Source: Spironucleus salmonicida
Lineage: Eukaryota > Fornicata > Diplomonadida > Hexamitidae
Direction of reading: 5' to 3'
NCBI GenBank assembly: GCA_000497125.2
Contig: CM035318.1
Location: 792,001 to 856,000 of the forward strand
DNA: 64,000 nucleotides
In this document: piece by piece, positions 20,074 through 31,667 of the stretch
Layout: every line of letters starts with the position of its first letter
Numbering within the stretch: position 1 is the stretch's first letter
Position numbers and translations under genes: made by a program
The notes under the pieces: generated by a model
What the model saw: only the letters and a program-made list of their open reading frames with translations
Databases searched by the model: none
Told to the model about the DNA's origin: nothing

Positions 20074-20454
20074 TGGGTGTTTCTATCACATATTATACAC
20101 AACCCGAGCGCTTTCGCCGCCACGTCTCTACCCGTTGCATGCAGATCTCCTAAATATAGAATTTTACAATTTTAAATTAGAATTAACTTAGAAACAAACT
20201 AAAGCTGTTAAAATATAAGTATGCCAACGTAATTGCCATAATAGTATTAACCATAAATAAACCTTGTTATACATTAGTCTATATTTACTGATATTATATT
20301 GTTTTAGAAAGTATTATTTAAATCGATTGTTTCGCAAAAACTAACTAAAATGATATTGTTTTTACTTTTCAAAAGTTTATTTTTATTATTCTGAAAAATA
20401 TTAATTTTAATATAAATATATATTATATATTATTCTAAATTTCAATTCCACTAA

Positions 20455-21201
20455 ATGGATTAGGGTTTTATCTGGACAATTGTTAATATGGTTCTCGCCA
20501 TCCTTCTTTCAATTTGCTCAATTTTTAAGTTAAATTCGGATGCAGCCAATGACTTTAAGCATATTTTCCTAATTTTATTAGATATCATTATTATGCTAAT
20601 TCCTCTTGTTACTAAAATTCACCCTTATTTTCTGTTTCTCGTTAACGGCATTTGCTGCGCATTTTTGCTCATGATCATCGCACTGCTGGAATTCAGCTCC
20701 CTATCCGGATTTTGCACCAACGCCATCGCCGTGCCGATTTCGTGCTATTCCGACGTCATTACGACAGTAGTTTGGATTGTTTGTATCATTTAAATATTCT
20801 TACGAAAATCAGAGGTCCAAACGGTCGTTAATATGGTCAAACAGACCGCTATAAGCTCTATTTCTGCTCCCAAAGCATGTGCCGACGTCGAAACTGGCGA
20901 AGAAGGCAATATGAATTCTACGGCAAAAGTTGACGTCGTTGACGCAAGTTTGGAGCAGGATGATAAACAGAAGGCGATGGAAGAGAAGCTGAAGTAAAAG
21001 TAGGCTTCTAAAGATGAGAAAACAAGGCTAGCGAAGGAAGCGAAGGAAACTAAAGAAGCTAAATAGAAAGAGGTTAGAGCTGCCAAAGAAGCCAAATAGA
21101 AGGAAGTTAGAGAGGCCAAGTAACAACTGGCTTTGAATGTTAAAGATGACGCGGACGCTAAGGCTAAGGAACAAGAAGACACGGAAAATGAGGGTAATTG
21201 A
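20455..21201 (+). CDS. Four-helix membrane protein with Lys/Glu/Ala coiled-coil tail
   Basis: 248 residues. The chosen start gives MDQGFIWTIVNM, where the third codon is TAG and a TAAATG context precedes it. Four hydrophobic segments at about 5-25, 35-55, 60-80 and 90-112 (LILLDIIIMLIPLV, YFLFLVNGICCAFLL) recall MARVEL-like four-pass proteins. A cytosolic tail follows, from about residue 155 almost entirely Lys/Glu/Ala/Gln repeats of the form KEAK, predicted to be a long helix or coiled coil. Family unknown; probably a membrane anchor with a structural tail. Confidence 0.65.
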
Positions 21202-21251
21202 TGGAAAATTTTATATATTTTGAGTTATTTTCGTAATTTTTATGTTTTTTT

Positions 21252-21698
21252 ATGTAAAAGGGTTAAATTTTGCATATCCTGGTGATAGAATTGCTAAACT
21301 GGACTTGGGTTTGGGTTTAGTAAATTCATCGATATATTTTATAAAGATTAAAAGACTTGAAAATACTTGTTCATGATACAATAATGATCAAATAAGAAGA
21401 TATGGTGTATAATAAAACGTAGTGCACTGAAGAAACCAATAATAATTATAGATTTCAGATGTTTTTTATTAACGTTGAGAACAAATTGAATTATTGGAAT
21501 ACCTTTAATTTGTTAAATAAATTTATTCAAAATATAGATATAAAAACTATGATAGTATATATCACCATTTACAAATAAACTATTTTAAAATATTACAAGA
21601 TGGTAAAAAATGATTCTGTTGAGTTTATCATACTAAATATTGTCTAAGTACTAATTAAAGTTTTATTTTAGTATTACTAAAGTATATAAATAAAATGA
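21252..21698 (+). CDS. Possible AT-rich hypothetical protein
   Basis: 148-codon frame without TGA, starting with ATG-TAA (MQKGQILHILVIELL), many TAA/TAG. Contains FINVENKLNYWNTFNLLNK. A competing frame (start MFFYVKGLNFAYPGDR, 21242-21376) overlaps the beginning. AT-rich sequence allows such frames by chance, so confidence is low. Confidence 0.28.
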
Positions 21699-22951
21699 TT
21701 AATATATTTATACATGTATTTATTTTTCTTACCAGATTTTGATGATAGTTTACCATTGATAAATAGACATATATTTGATTAAGATTGTTTAGTTTTAATT
21801 ATAAATGTAGGATAATTTATACTTTTTTTAACTCTGTAATAATAAACCCATTCTTCTAAACTCAAATAATTTAAAATATTTAATGTTAGAAAGTATCAAT
21901 ATGCCGAAAATTAATTAGATTTTATGAAAATTTTGAGTATAAATAATTATATTATTTAAGTTGGTTTCTTATTTTATAAGGTATATAATAATATGTTAAT
22001 ATGGTTGATATTTATTTAGATTGACATGACACTTTTAAGACCTTTAAGAATTATTAAAGAGTGAATATTCAAACTAAGATATAAAAGCTACTTTATATAT
22101 TTTCTAATTGGTTATAATAAATTCTAAGATAATGAATTTATCCCTAAATTTCGTGTATAATGTAACTATATAAATATTTCATAAATTTTTATTTCTGACT
22201 AAACTTACATTAGATTTGTTTGTTTAATTATTAAGTTTTATTAGATAGTATCATTTTGTTAAAGGAGCAATAATGATTATTATTTTATAAATAGAGTTAA
22301 GATAATAAGTATGATCATAACGTATATGGATTCTTTATTATTAAAAAAATAGAGCCATAAATATAAAGACAGACATTTAAATAAAGATAAAACACAAATA
22401 ATAATAAAATGGAATTTATTATAATTATTACATATTTTCATTAAAAATATTAGTCAACCATAATAACTTCATGAACTTTTATAATTAATATAAATTATCA
22501 TGAAGAATAGTAAATATGAAAGGATACAAATTTTGAATAGAAAATATTAATCATATCAATAAGATGTAAAAGGCTAAATAGTATTTTCTTCATTTAAACT
22601 ATCCCTACAAATGAGAATATTACAACACCAATAATAACTAGTATTTATTAAGATAAAAAATACTTATTCCCATTATAACTAAATTGTACTCTTTTGTTAA
22701 ATTACATGTGAGTACGGCTTTATAATACAAAATAGAAAAAATACCAGTTAAAATTATATAATATAACTATATTGGTCATAGTTTTTACTGTTAATAATAA
22801 AGTATTAATGATGAATATTGACTTCATATAGATCCCACTAAAAAATTATGATATTATTTTAAATAAACTGCTAGAGAAAGGAAATATTTTACAACATCAG
22901 TTTTAAAATTATTGGCATTAAATACCATAAATTAAATAAATAATTTTATAA
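21699..22951. other. AT-rich gap inside IR1
   Basis: About 1.25 kb of very AT-rich sequence up to the inner edge of the IR1 right arm. No gene supported. The last bases (TTTATAAATG) supply the ATG of the membrane protein gene. Confidence 0.45.
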
Positions 22952-24730
22952 ATGCTAAGTCTGCTCGCTGTCAGCTGCTATTTACCCAACGCCACCTTCG
23001 TGTACAACCCGATTACCGGGATGGGCATATTGCGGGCCACGTACCTCCCGGAGTCCACATCGAGCGCCTTCGAAATCTGTCAGAAGCTCGACGGCAGACT
23101 CACCAGAGCATCAGTGGAACTGGCCAACGCCCAGGAATCCTTTTCCGAGAATTTTGAGTATCGCCATCAGCAGAACATTCAGATCAATATTCCCTTTGAG
23201 ACCGATGCGGAAAAAGAGGCCGGGCTTCTCACCACCCAGTCGAACTTCAAGATCACCTTCCTGGACATGGACGCCGAGGTGAAGCAGACCCTGGCCTACT
23301 TCTCGGTGCTAAGCTTCAACGCGAATGATTGCCTAGTTGACGTTAAGGCGTCTCTAGCAGCCAACGTCTTTACGATATCAGCCAAGCAAAATGGGTGTAA
23401 TTACTCGATTACACAGTTTGGCAAGAAACCCTCTGGGCTCGCACCGGAGTAGTTAAATGAAACTGTGTTAGCTGAGTTGGTAGTATTCGATTAGTCCCTT
23501 ATATTTTAGGTTGGCGTGCAGTTTTCCTCCCTCACTGAATCTTCACCTATCGAAGTGGTGTTCAACTGCAATAATTTTCCCAACGTAAGTGAGTGCGACT
23601 AGATGGTAAATAATATTATTTACAACGCCATAGTGGACCTTCAATTCAATCTTTATTTCTAACTAAACAATCCTGATACAGATTATCTTACATTCACAAC
23701 TTCAATAGATAACATTTTTGATACCAATCTTGTTAATTGCTACTCAGACTCCTCTTACCAAATTAACGGAGAACTTATAATCCTATACTTTACGCCTACT
23801 AACAAATGTGTGTTTTCATCAAATTTAACGGAAGTTATTGTTGGGATTACAAATTCTGAAATTGCAGGTGAAGGCGTCACATGGACGTACTAAAATAACC
23901 AGTCGGAATTCCGCTAAGAAACTACCACATTATCAGTAGAGTGCAAATAGGTTGAAGACCCCACTTGCATTGAATTACTATCCTTTCTAGGAAAGGAGGA
24001 GACTCTTCTTGTTTCAGTCACAGTCCTCGTATATAGAGACAACGGCGCGCTTGATTTCATAATATTAAATCCAAGAAGATATCAGTCGTGTTATGAATAC
24101 ACTTAGCTGACTGTTTAGTTCGAAAGCAATGCCGTCGAAGGATCAATTTAAATAGGCAATGCGCCGATTTATATTATAGGATGTACACTCCAAGTATAAT
24201 CCAGATATCTAATCTAAGTATCATTTTTTGAAAAAACGGTTAAAAATGGTTTAATAACAGATATCTTGCCTGAACCATTCCTAGTGCTCAGTCGACGAGA
24301 TATTTTTTCAGTGCAAAACTATTCTATCGCATTTGAAGATTCTGTGGACCGAGCCACTGCACAGAAAGTTTCATCTCTAATTACGAGCAAGAGGCTTTAT
24401 TGTATTGTATAATATGATCAAGTCATAATTCCCGTGATTTAGTTTTTCGATCAGACAAGAATATATAGTAATACGCTAGTGTATAGTATAACGGGGGTAT
24501 CTGGAATTGTGGCTGGATTGCTGATTTTAGCTTGTGAATGCTTTTGCAGAAAGTCTGGATCTGTGGATACACTACAAACGAAAAAGAGTGAGCTCAGAAC
24601 TTGTACTTCCTCCTGCCGCGCTCGGCGCGCTCCCTGGCCTTCGCGTATGCCTGGTCCATCTCCAGCTGCTTCTGCCGCTCGCCCTCGTCGTCGAAGCGGG
24701 ACTGGAACAGCCAGGGCCGGGCGACCTTGA
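22952..24730 (+). CDS. Type I membrane protein with large ectodomain
   Basis: 592 residues, about 15 TAA/TAG codons as Gln. Starts MLSLLAVSCYLPN, a short signal-peptide-like segment. The ectodomain (about 20-505) is beta-rich, with scattered Cys and N-x-S/T sites. A single transmembrane segment (SITGVSGIVAGLLIL) lies near residue 515, followed by a Cys-, Arg- and Ser-rich tail that overlaps the antisense 3' end of TMEM208 by 137 bp. The tail may read farther than the ancestral stop. The frameshifted protein at 58196-59828 has the same architecture and a similar N-terminus (YYNPRPL versus VYNPITG). Family unknown; cell surface or endomembrane location is inferred. Confidence 0.65.
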
Positions 24731-25121
24731 CCCAGAGGACCGCCACGGCGCCCAGCGGCAGGAGGAGGAAGCTCCAGCGCATCCCGTCGCTGAAGCTGAG
24801 CAGCACGAGGCAGAACAGCAGCACGTAGACCACGTCGAAGAGGGCCGAGAAGAGGTGGCCCTGGGTGATGGGCGAGTTGTTGCGCAGCGTCTGCGTGCCG
24901 TCCATGCTGGGCTGCGCGAAGCGGGCCAGGGCGCGGTAGATCGCGCAGACGGGCCCCATGGCCAGGCAGGAGCAGCAGACGCGCGGGAGCCGCACGGAGC
25001 GGGCCCGCAGGCCGTAGGAGAGGGCCAGGTGGAAGGCGAAGACGGCCGCGATCGCGCTGCGCAGCTTCCCCACGGTGGCCGCGTTCTGCTGGACGATCTT
25101 CTTCTGCGCGTCGTTCGCCAT
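24594..25121 (-). CDS. TMEM208: TMEM208/SND2-like ER membrane protein (IR1 right)
   Basis: Mirror of 2331-2858, same 175-residue protein with four hydrophobic segments; see that entry. Confidence 0.75.
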   Translation of the reverse strand: MANDAQKKIVQQNAATVGKLRSAIAAVFAFHLALSYGLRARSVRLPRVCCSCLAMGPVCAIYRALARFAQPSMDGTQTLRNNSPITQGHLFSALFDVVYVLLFCLVLLSFSDGMRWSFLLLPLGAVAVLWVKVARPWLFQSRFDDEGERQKQLEMDQAYAKARERAERGRRKYKF

Positions 25122-25166
25122 TTGCGTAGAGGGGCCGGATATTGTATTATAAGGCATGCCCCCGGA

Positions 25167-25460
25167 ATGAAGTTCTACCGCAACTTCAACGGTCTGGCCA
25201 TCCTCGACTTCCGGGGCGCCAGCGTGCTGCAGTTCGACCTCGCGAGCGTCAGGGTGCCGTTCGACGGTGCGGACTTCACGGGCTCGCGGCTCGTGCGGCT
25301 GAGCGCCACGGCGCCGCTGGTCCTCCGGGTCCTGAAGCTGGCCGACTGCAGGGGACTGCGGTCCGCCGACACCGGCCTGGTGGAGGGCCTGGAGGTGCTC
25401 GACCTGCGGGGCTGCGGCCTGGGGCCCGAGGGCTTCAAGGTGGTGCGGGTGCTGGTGTGA
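25167..25460 (+). CDS. Short leucine-rich-repeat-like protein (IR1 right)
   Basis: Mirror of 1992-2285 with one Ala to Val change near the end. It shares a 45-bp divergent intergenic region with TMEM208. Confidence 0.55.
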   Translation: MKFYRNFNGLAILDFRGASVLQFDLASVRVPFDGADFTGSRLVRLSATAPLVLRVLKLADCRGLRSADTGLVEGLEVLDLRGCGLGPEGFKVVRVLV

Positions 25461-25768
25461 CTCCGCGGCAGGGTGGCTCAGCGGGCCGGAGGCAGCAGGA
25501 CCGACGGCCAGCGGCAGAGGACGGACCCTGCGCGGCGCAGCATTGCCCAGCCCCTTTCTAGATAGCCGTATTACGCGGGAATACGCACTGTATACTTTGG
25601 ACTTTCCGCTTTGTTTGGGAACTGGCGTCACAATGGCCTAATATGAGGTATGGAAAACGTAGAAACTGGTTTCCTTGCTAACTCATCTGCACTCGCGCAA
25701 ATGCCCTTTCCATTCTTGAGCGGCTCGCCTTATATTGATACCCCTTCGCCAGCACATCGCCAAGGAAA

Positions 25769-25963
25769 ATGCCGCTGCACCTGAGGCATGGCAGCTTCAA
25801 GCCCCGGCCCAAGGAGCCCATCCGGTGCGCCTTCGCCAGCCGGCTGATGAGCCTGGACAACCTGTGCGTGCGCGAGTTCAGCCTGGACGAGGTCAAGGAG
25901 TTCTGCCTGCTGGACGGTATCTGCGAGAGCTCGCTGGCACCAGACGACCCTGGGGACTAGTGA
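25769..25963 (+). CDS. Small conserved protein, MPLHLR family (IR1 right)
   Basis: Mirror of 1494-1688. A TATATTGATACC element lies about 35 bp upstream. Ends with GAC-TAG-TGA, so the last sense codon is Gln. Confidence 0.6.
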
Positions 25964-26231
25964 GTATGACGTGGATCACTGTGGGCAGGCCTTCGCGCCC
26001 TCTGGAGCAGCGGAGGGGACAGCCCGCTCTGGTGTAGCGCAGCAGCCCTATGGCGAGCCCGCCTACGGTGCCCGATAAGCACGGCAGCGACCGTATAATA
26101 AGTAACGAGTACCCGCAGGATAAAGAAATATAAATACTTGAAAGCGTCAGTCAAACCTTTGCGTCCTCAGTATTGAGTCTGGGGCGGCTGTAACTAATCA
26201 TCATGGGGAATGGGAAAACACTTTGATAGGA

Positions 26232-26519
26232 ATGAACTCAAAGTAATTAAGATCATTATTTACGATTAAGATAATAGTACATTCCGCTGCAATATTATTT
26301 GTTGCGTTTGTCTGCTATAATAGCTAAGTTTAATAAAATACTCTGTATTATCAAGTATCACTCATTTTTATTTGTACTTTTGCAAAATTCTACTATTTTA
26401 AATACCCATAAGCAGTAAATTTTTATTAAGTCTAATATTAGCATCTAAGGAAATCGTAGCTTGAGTATGACTTGGGTCTCTAAGAATATTGTAGACAATA
26501 TACCTTAATCGGTACATGA
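26232..26519 (+). CDS. Small membrane protein
   Basis: 95 residues, nine TAA/TAG as Gln. Starts MNSKQLRSLFTIKI; two hydrophobic segments at about 10-28 and 42-58 (IIVHSAAILFVAFV, VSLIFICTFAKFYYF), then a Gln/Tyr-rich tail ending at TGA. Sequence after the stop (26572 onward, another frame) again looks like membrane segments (WIIKLITLIVIFSML), so this may be the first half of a broken four-pass protein. It lies about 30 bp beyond the outer edge of IR1. Confidence 0.4.
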
Positions 26520-26905
26520 TAATTCCAAGTGAATGCTATTTAGGTCGAATACACCCTCTATAATAATTTACTAGTATGTATGCTCATTGGATAATAAAAC
26601 TAATAACATTAATTGTTATATTTTCTATGCTCCTAGCAGCAACCAGAGTTGTAAATATCAGTATGATTCTGCAATAATTCCTTAGATATTACATCTTATT
26701 TTTACCATGAGATGCAACTTAGTAAAATATGTTATGGCAAGAATGTGAAAGATTTAAAAATATCTTAAATAGTATTATTTCAATATTTTTGCATCAGCGT
26801 GCTCATAAACTTTACTTAGCCAGATTTTCCAAATCTGTTAAAGATATTAAAAATATTATCACATTATTATTTTATATTATAGTATATATTTAAAATAATT
26901 TAAAA
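26520..26905. other. AT-rich gap
   Basis: Contains the possible hydrophobic continuation described for the preceding entry (26572-26704) and then AT-rich sequence upstream of the transporter. No separate gene called. Confidence 0.4.
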
Positions 26906-27940
26906 ATGAAGCTATCAAAAATTGTCATTATAACTATTCTCACCCTCAGCGTATCCCTCCTCAACGCCCTACTAGTTAATCTAATCAATGCAAGCTACAT
27001 CTACGGCGAATATGCCCCATTTTTCTGCAATTACATCTACTACTTTTGCTGCATTCTAATGCTCCTTCACCCCAAAAACTGGAATTGGACGAAATTGTGG
27101 ACCCGCCTCGTTTGCGGCCTCGTAGACGCCCTGGGCGGAATTTTGATTACCTACTCGTACAAGTTCACCGCACCAGCCTCCGCGACGCTTCTCCTTTCCG
27201 TTTCCACTCCTTTTTCGATGCTTTTTTCGTTTTTGCTCAACAAGTACAGATACAGCGTTTTAGAGGTCATTCTGCTAGTCCTGACCGTGGGGTTCGCCGC
27301 CGGCTTCGCGGGCTCCGATTTTTCTGGCACGAACTGGCTCGGCAGCGTGCTGGCCTGCCTCTCCGGCGTCACGTACGGCTTCGGCACGGCGATAAACGAG
27401 CGCTTTTCGGCCGGCGTGACGATCGCGCAGTTCCTTTCCCAAATTGGCATTTCCGGCTTCGCGCTCAACTTCGCCGCCTCGCTGGCCGTCGAAATGCCGC
27501 TTTACCGCCTCTTCGGCTGGCAGATAGTGCTCATCCAGGTCGCCTGGGGCGTGGGGCTCTTCGCGTGGTACTGGCTGGCGGTCGCGCTGATCCAACGCGC
27601 CGGCGGCGTCGTCCTGAGCCTCGCGCTGCTCGGCTCGAACGTTTTCACGTTCCCGCTCGCGATTCTCATTTTCGGCAGAAAATTCGTCTGGTGGCAGGTG
27701 CTGCTCGGCGCCGGGCTGATTGCGTCCGTTGCGGCGTTTGTGTTCGTTAACGACCGCAGGAATCGGAGGGCGGGTGAAAGGGGTGAAAATGTTTATAATA
27801 TTTAAAGGGGTGAAAATGATGAAAATACTGAAAATACTGAAAATGCTAAAAATATTTAAAATGCTGAGTCGAGAGGCGAGTCGGGAGTCGATTCTGGAGT
27901 CGCAGGGACGCCGCTGCAGGTCGGTGCGAGTGAGGTCTGA
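26906..27940 (+). CDS. DMT-superfamily transporter (SLC35F/EamA-like)
   Basis: 344 residues, longer than the first TAA at 27803 suggests because TAA is Gln here. Ten hydrophobic segments from about residue 5 to 290, with the internal-repeat features of drug/metabolite transporters: YSYKFTAPASATLLLSVSTPF after helix 3, and the second-half equivalent RAGGVVLSLALLGSNVFTFP before helix 9. A hydrophilic Asn/Glu-rich tail follows (ENTENTENAKN). Probably moves nucleotide sugars or other small metabolites across an endomembrane; substrate unknown. Codons shift from AT-rich at the 5' end to GC-rich in the second half. Confidence 0.75.
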
Positions 27941-27972
27941 ATTTACGGTCCAGGACGTTTAAATGGGAGGGG

Positions 27973-28092
27973 TAATGATAATGATAATGATAATGATAAT
28001 GATAATGATAATGATAATGATAATGATAATGATAATGATAATGATAATGATAATGATAATGATAATGATAATGATAATGATAATGATAATGG
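27973..28092 (+). repeat. (TAATGA)20 hexanucleotide microsatellite
   Basis: 120 bp of perfect TAATGA units between two convergent genes, 32 bp after the transporter stop and 5 bp beyond the stop of the helical-protein gene. In one plus-strand frame every second codon is TGA, so the array ends any plus-strand readthrough in that frame. Confidence 0.95.
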
Positions 28093-28097
28093 TTCGG

Positions 28098-29030
28098 TCA
28101 CTCGCAGAGAAGGATTTAGATCAAATCGTGCAGCTCGGTCCCCTCGTACTGGGCAAAATCTGCTAGAAATTCGTCGTCGTGCGCGAGGTAGGCCAGGTCC
28201 TGACTATCGCAGTGCTGCAGGACGCTGTACAGATTCCGCAGGTACTAGCCATCGAGAGCCAGGTAGGAGCGTCCGGAATTGCTGAGGAAGCATCCCAGGG
28301 CCTACGGGGCGTAACTGATGCAGTTCGGTAGGTATAGGTGGACGGTTTCCCGCACGATTCTACAGCTCTCAAAATTCATGCATATAGGCACAATGTCGTA
28401 GAAGATGCCGGCCTGCGCGAGCTTCACGACGGACCACACGAGGAAGTAGAACGGCGGGGAGTTGCTCAGGGCGTCGTAGCCCGACTGCGCGCCGTCGAAG
28501 AACTTCGAGCTAACGCCATCCAGGACCCGCTCGACCTGCACCAGGAGCGGTGTCGGGATCGTGAGCCGCTGGCTTGTGCAGTTGCGGATCAGGATGAACG
28601 TGAGGTACTGTGCCTCTGTGAGGTACTCCTCGGTGCGCAAAAATACCTCGAAGACGCCCGGCAGCGATGGCGCAGCGAAGAGGACCCCGCAGTCGTAGTC
28701 GGGGAGCAGGATCATGAGTGAGTCGAACACCATCCGCATGGGCTGCTGCAGAACGATGCTGAGCAGCAGCTCGTTGTAAAACAGCTTCGGGAGCTCGCTC
28801 TTGGAGAAGAACTGGAGGAGCTTGAACGCCCACGGGTAGTCGGCCAGCAGCAGGCTGGTGAGCTGCGCCTGCATGGCCGGGGAGTCGTTGATGATGATAG
28901 TGGCCTGGTCTGGGCTAAGGCTGCTGATCGCACCCACGAGCCCATCTAGGGTGTCAAAGTGCAGGGCGACGGGCTAGATCGGGAAGTGCTGCGCGAAGGT
29001 GTTCAGCTGATGCCTCCTGTAAACTTCCAT
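28098..29030 (-). CDS. All-helical protein, possibly ARM/HEAT-like (full copy)
   Basis: 310 residues; TAG/TAA as Gln at four positions. Starts MEVYRRHQLNTFAQHFPI after CTCCAAAATG, with a GTATTATAATG box about 15 bp upstream. Sequence is Leu/Phe-rich with paired amphipathic helices of about 40 residues (ALSNSPPFYFLVWSVVKLAQ), consistent with an armadillo or HEAT solenoid, but no diagnostic motif is clear. The truncated mirror copy (36049-36900) loses the last about 90 residues at the IR3 outer edge. Confidence 0.55.
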
Positions 29031-31667
29031 TTTGGAGTGTGGCGTATTATAATGTGCCTAAGCAAATATCATGCCAGCTAGGCCGGCTAATAGGGCAGTC
29101 CTTTGCCGTGCATCTTCTGCTCGCGGTAAATGCTCTCGGAGCTGAACCGGTGTTTTTTGCCGTAGTGCTGCCACGGGAAGCATGATGGGCCCGGCACGAA
29201 TCGGCTGAGCACAAAAAAAGCAAGCGTCACTTTCTGCCTCTGCCTCTGCCTCTCCTGGGTGGGATTTTGGTCACCTTGGCCACCTCTACCTTGTCGTTGA
29301 CTGCCACACCTTAGTGCTTAACGACTTTTCTGCTCACCCTTTTCTGCCACTTGGCTGGCATCGGTTTGGCCTCCTTCTTCACAAACACTTTTTCGATGAC
29401 TACAATGGGGGCCTGCTTGACGGCTAGCGCTTTGACGATGGAGCATTCCTGGACATCCGAAAAGTTAACCACGCCGCCAAGGCAGCCGCTTTTGTCTTCC
29501 ATAAATCTGGCGCAGTCCCCCTTGAAGCCAACGCCGTTCAGGAGCCCCACTAGGTAGTTGCCGGCTGATTGTGGCTGCGCCAGCGAAATATCTACGTAGT
29601 TCTTCGACTCTACAAGTTCTCTCCACTCTGTCTCGAAGTACTTCCCGGGATCCTTCTTCTCCCTCTTAACGAGCGAGTTGGACGGGAAATGACTGGATAT
29701 TATGCAGGATGCTGCCTAACACACCTGGGAGAACACACTTCCCTGAATCTTGCACATAGCGGGTGTGTTGGCACTCAGAACTTGAAAAAGCTCGCGAGTC
29801 TAATTAATCTGAAACCTAACCGTGGCATCGCAGTTTTGGGATATGCTCTGCACCAGCTTAAGATTACCCCTGATCAGGGCCTTGATGTTTTGCAACGCAT
29901 CCAGCGATGGCGTGGAAAATTAAATTTGGAATATGATCTCAAATATCTAGTAGAGCTGGTTTAGATGGGCCGACTGGTACGGTTTCGGAAGAACGAACGG
30001 CTGGTTCTCCAAGTATGCTCTGCTGACGTTCATAACAAAATCAATCTGCTCTCTGTCCTTTTCGGTCTCTTCGCCGTCAAAATTGAGAGAGGCCTTCTCA
30101 CAGCACTCGATAGCCTTTTGAAACTTCATGTTGCTAAAATAATACAGGGCCTTATTGTATTAGAACTCATAGTTTTTAAACTGGAGCGGGTTTGTGTTCT
30201 GCACTCCGCTTCTCGTGCAGCATGCCAGCTAGTTGACGCTCTGTTCATAGTTCTTGGTCGACTGCTGCGACTCCGAAGCCAGCTAGAAGTTTTTGAGGCG
30301 GTATGCGATCTACTATTTCAGGACGTCCGCCTTTGGGTGTGCTTCTGTAGACTTGAAGTACCAGTAGGCGTCCTTCTTGAGTGAATAGTCGCAGTATGCG
30401 CGCTCAAAGTCTAGCCCCTATTTCGGGGCGACCTCTAACGCCCGCTGAAGAGACTCTATGTCGTAGTTTTTGATATGGCATGCGCACACGAGTCTGCTCT
30501 TGATAGGTTCAACGAGGGACGCTGCACCGCTGATGACCTTACCGTACTCCTCGGCCTTGAAGAATTGGATGATTTGTTTGGAGATCATTTTATTGGAGTG
30601 GTGTGTAGATTAGCAAAGTATTATATGATTATTGCCTGATAAAGTATATGCTAGAGTCAGCTGCACGATTTCCATCTCGCGGCTTCGCTGCGATCTTTCG
30701 AAATCAGAAAATCACCTCAAACAGACAGTAACTACCCTATTGAATATACTTTATCTTTCTCTTGTCTCCAAGACGCTGTTGGTACTGCTTCCCATCAATT
30801 TACATCAGGCAAGTCTGCCCCTTCGCTATTGGCTTGGTCGGGGACAGCACCCTCACTTTAATGTCAAGGGCTAAGTTAAACAGAATAATGTCGGTGGACA
30901 TGAAGCTCACTTTCTGCAGGGTGATGTACCGTAAGATGACAAAGGAACTCTTGTTGGCAAGCACTGCTATCGCGTCGTACACGGTCTTATTATTCCATTC
31001 GGCTGTTACAACTTGTACGCTGATGTTCTTCTTGCAGGTTAGGAGTTGCTGCACCACAACCTCTTCTTGTGGGGTAATCGGAACCTTCTTGTCGCCAAGG
31101 ATATACAGTATGTGTGTTTTCCCTAAGTGGACCTTTTTCTGAGCCTAATAGCAGGCATACTTCGAATCCTTCACGATACTGAAAATCAGTTAGTTCTTAT
31201 TCATGCTCTGTATATTTCTGATAAGATACTTTTGTTTGAGTACCTTTTCACGTGCTGACAACCACGTTTGGCAAATCTCCAAAGATTTTTGCGGGGGGAT
31301 CTTGTTGTTGAAAATGCAGATCTTGCCTTTCTTAAACTAATCAGCGAAACATTTCTAAATATCTTCCGGGGTGTCGGCCCACATTTTATTCTTCACCATG
31401 TAGCTGAGGCGGTCAGTACTGCAAACTGGAGTTTTCACTACTGAATCGTTTCTATGGCCCAGTAGTTTGTTGCTCACGTTAAAATATCGCGGGAACTCCT
31501 GCTTTAGGCACCATGTGAAGTCCAGATTGTACCAAGAAAGTCCGATTTTTTGCATGTTCCAGGCGTGGTTTTCACCGTTGGAGGCCGGACCCGTCACGCA
31601 GATTGAAGCCTTGTTCAGCAGCTTGGAGAGGAGCTTGAACAGCTTCGCGAAGCCGGCGCAGACGGCC
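28384..31667. repeat. IR3 left arm (palindrome)
   Basis: Inverted match to 33412-36695; all gene ends sum to 65079, so about 3.3 kb is collinear without indels. The outer edge lies inside the helical-protein gene, the inner edge inside the transglutaminase paralogue. The spacer of about 1.7 kb is AT-rich. Confidence 0.92.
29227..30588 (-). CDS. TPR protein, possibly SRP72 (IR3 left)
   Basis: 453 residues with ten in-frame TAA/TAG. The first about 200 residues are helical repeats compatible with TPRs (YEFQYNKALYYFSNMKFQKA fits a TPR helix pair). The middle is helical. The C-terminus is strongly basic, with AKPMPAKWQKRVSRKVVK and a final PPRRGRGRGRK, like the lysine/arginine-rich RNA-binding tail of signal recognition particle subunit SRP72, whose N-terminus is TPR. 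The assignment rests on this architecture, not a firm motif. Start after CAATAAAATG with CATATAATAC upstream. Mirror at 34491-35852. Confidence 0.5.

Larger units (their letters stand above)
17709..20126. repeat. IR2 right arm (palindrome)
   Basis: Inverted partner of 11568-13985, collinear without indels (coordinates sum to 31694). Confidence 0.92.
22952..26202. repeat. IR1 right arm (inverted repeat)
   Basis: Inverted partner of 1255-4500, with the 5-bp indel lying between 25460 and 25769. The arms enclose the whole IR2 palindrome, giving a nested structure. Confidence 0.9.

Noticed and set aside
22952-24730. HAP2/GCS1 gamete fusogen assignment for the type I membrane protein
   Set aside because: Architecture is similar (ectodomain plus one C-terminal helix), but I see no HAP2 signature, so the family is left open.
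27961-28166. ORF consisting of Met-Ile repeats
   Set aside because: Pure product of the (TAATGA) microsatellite.
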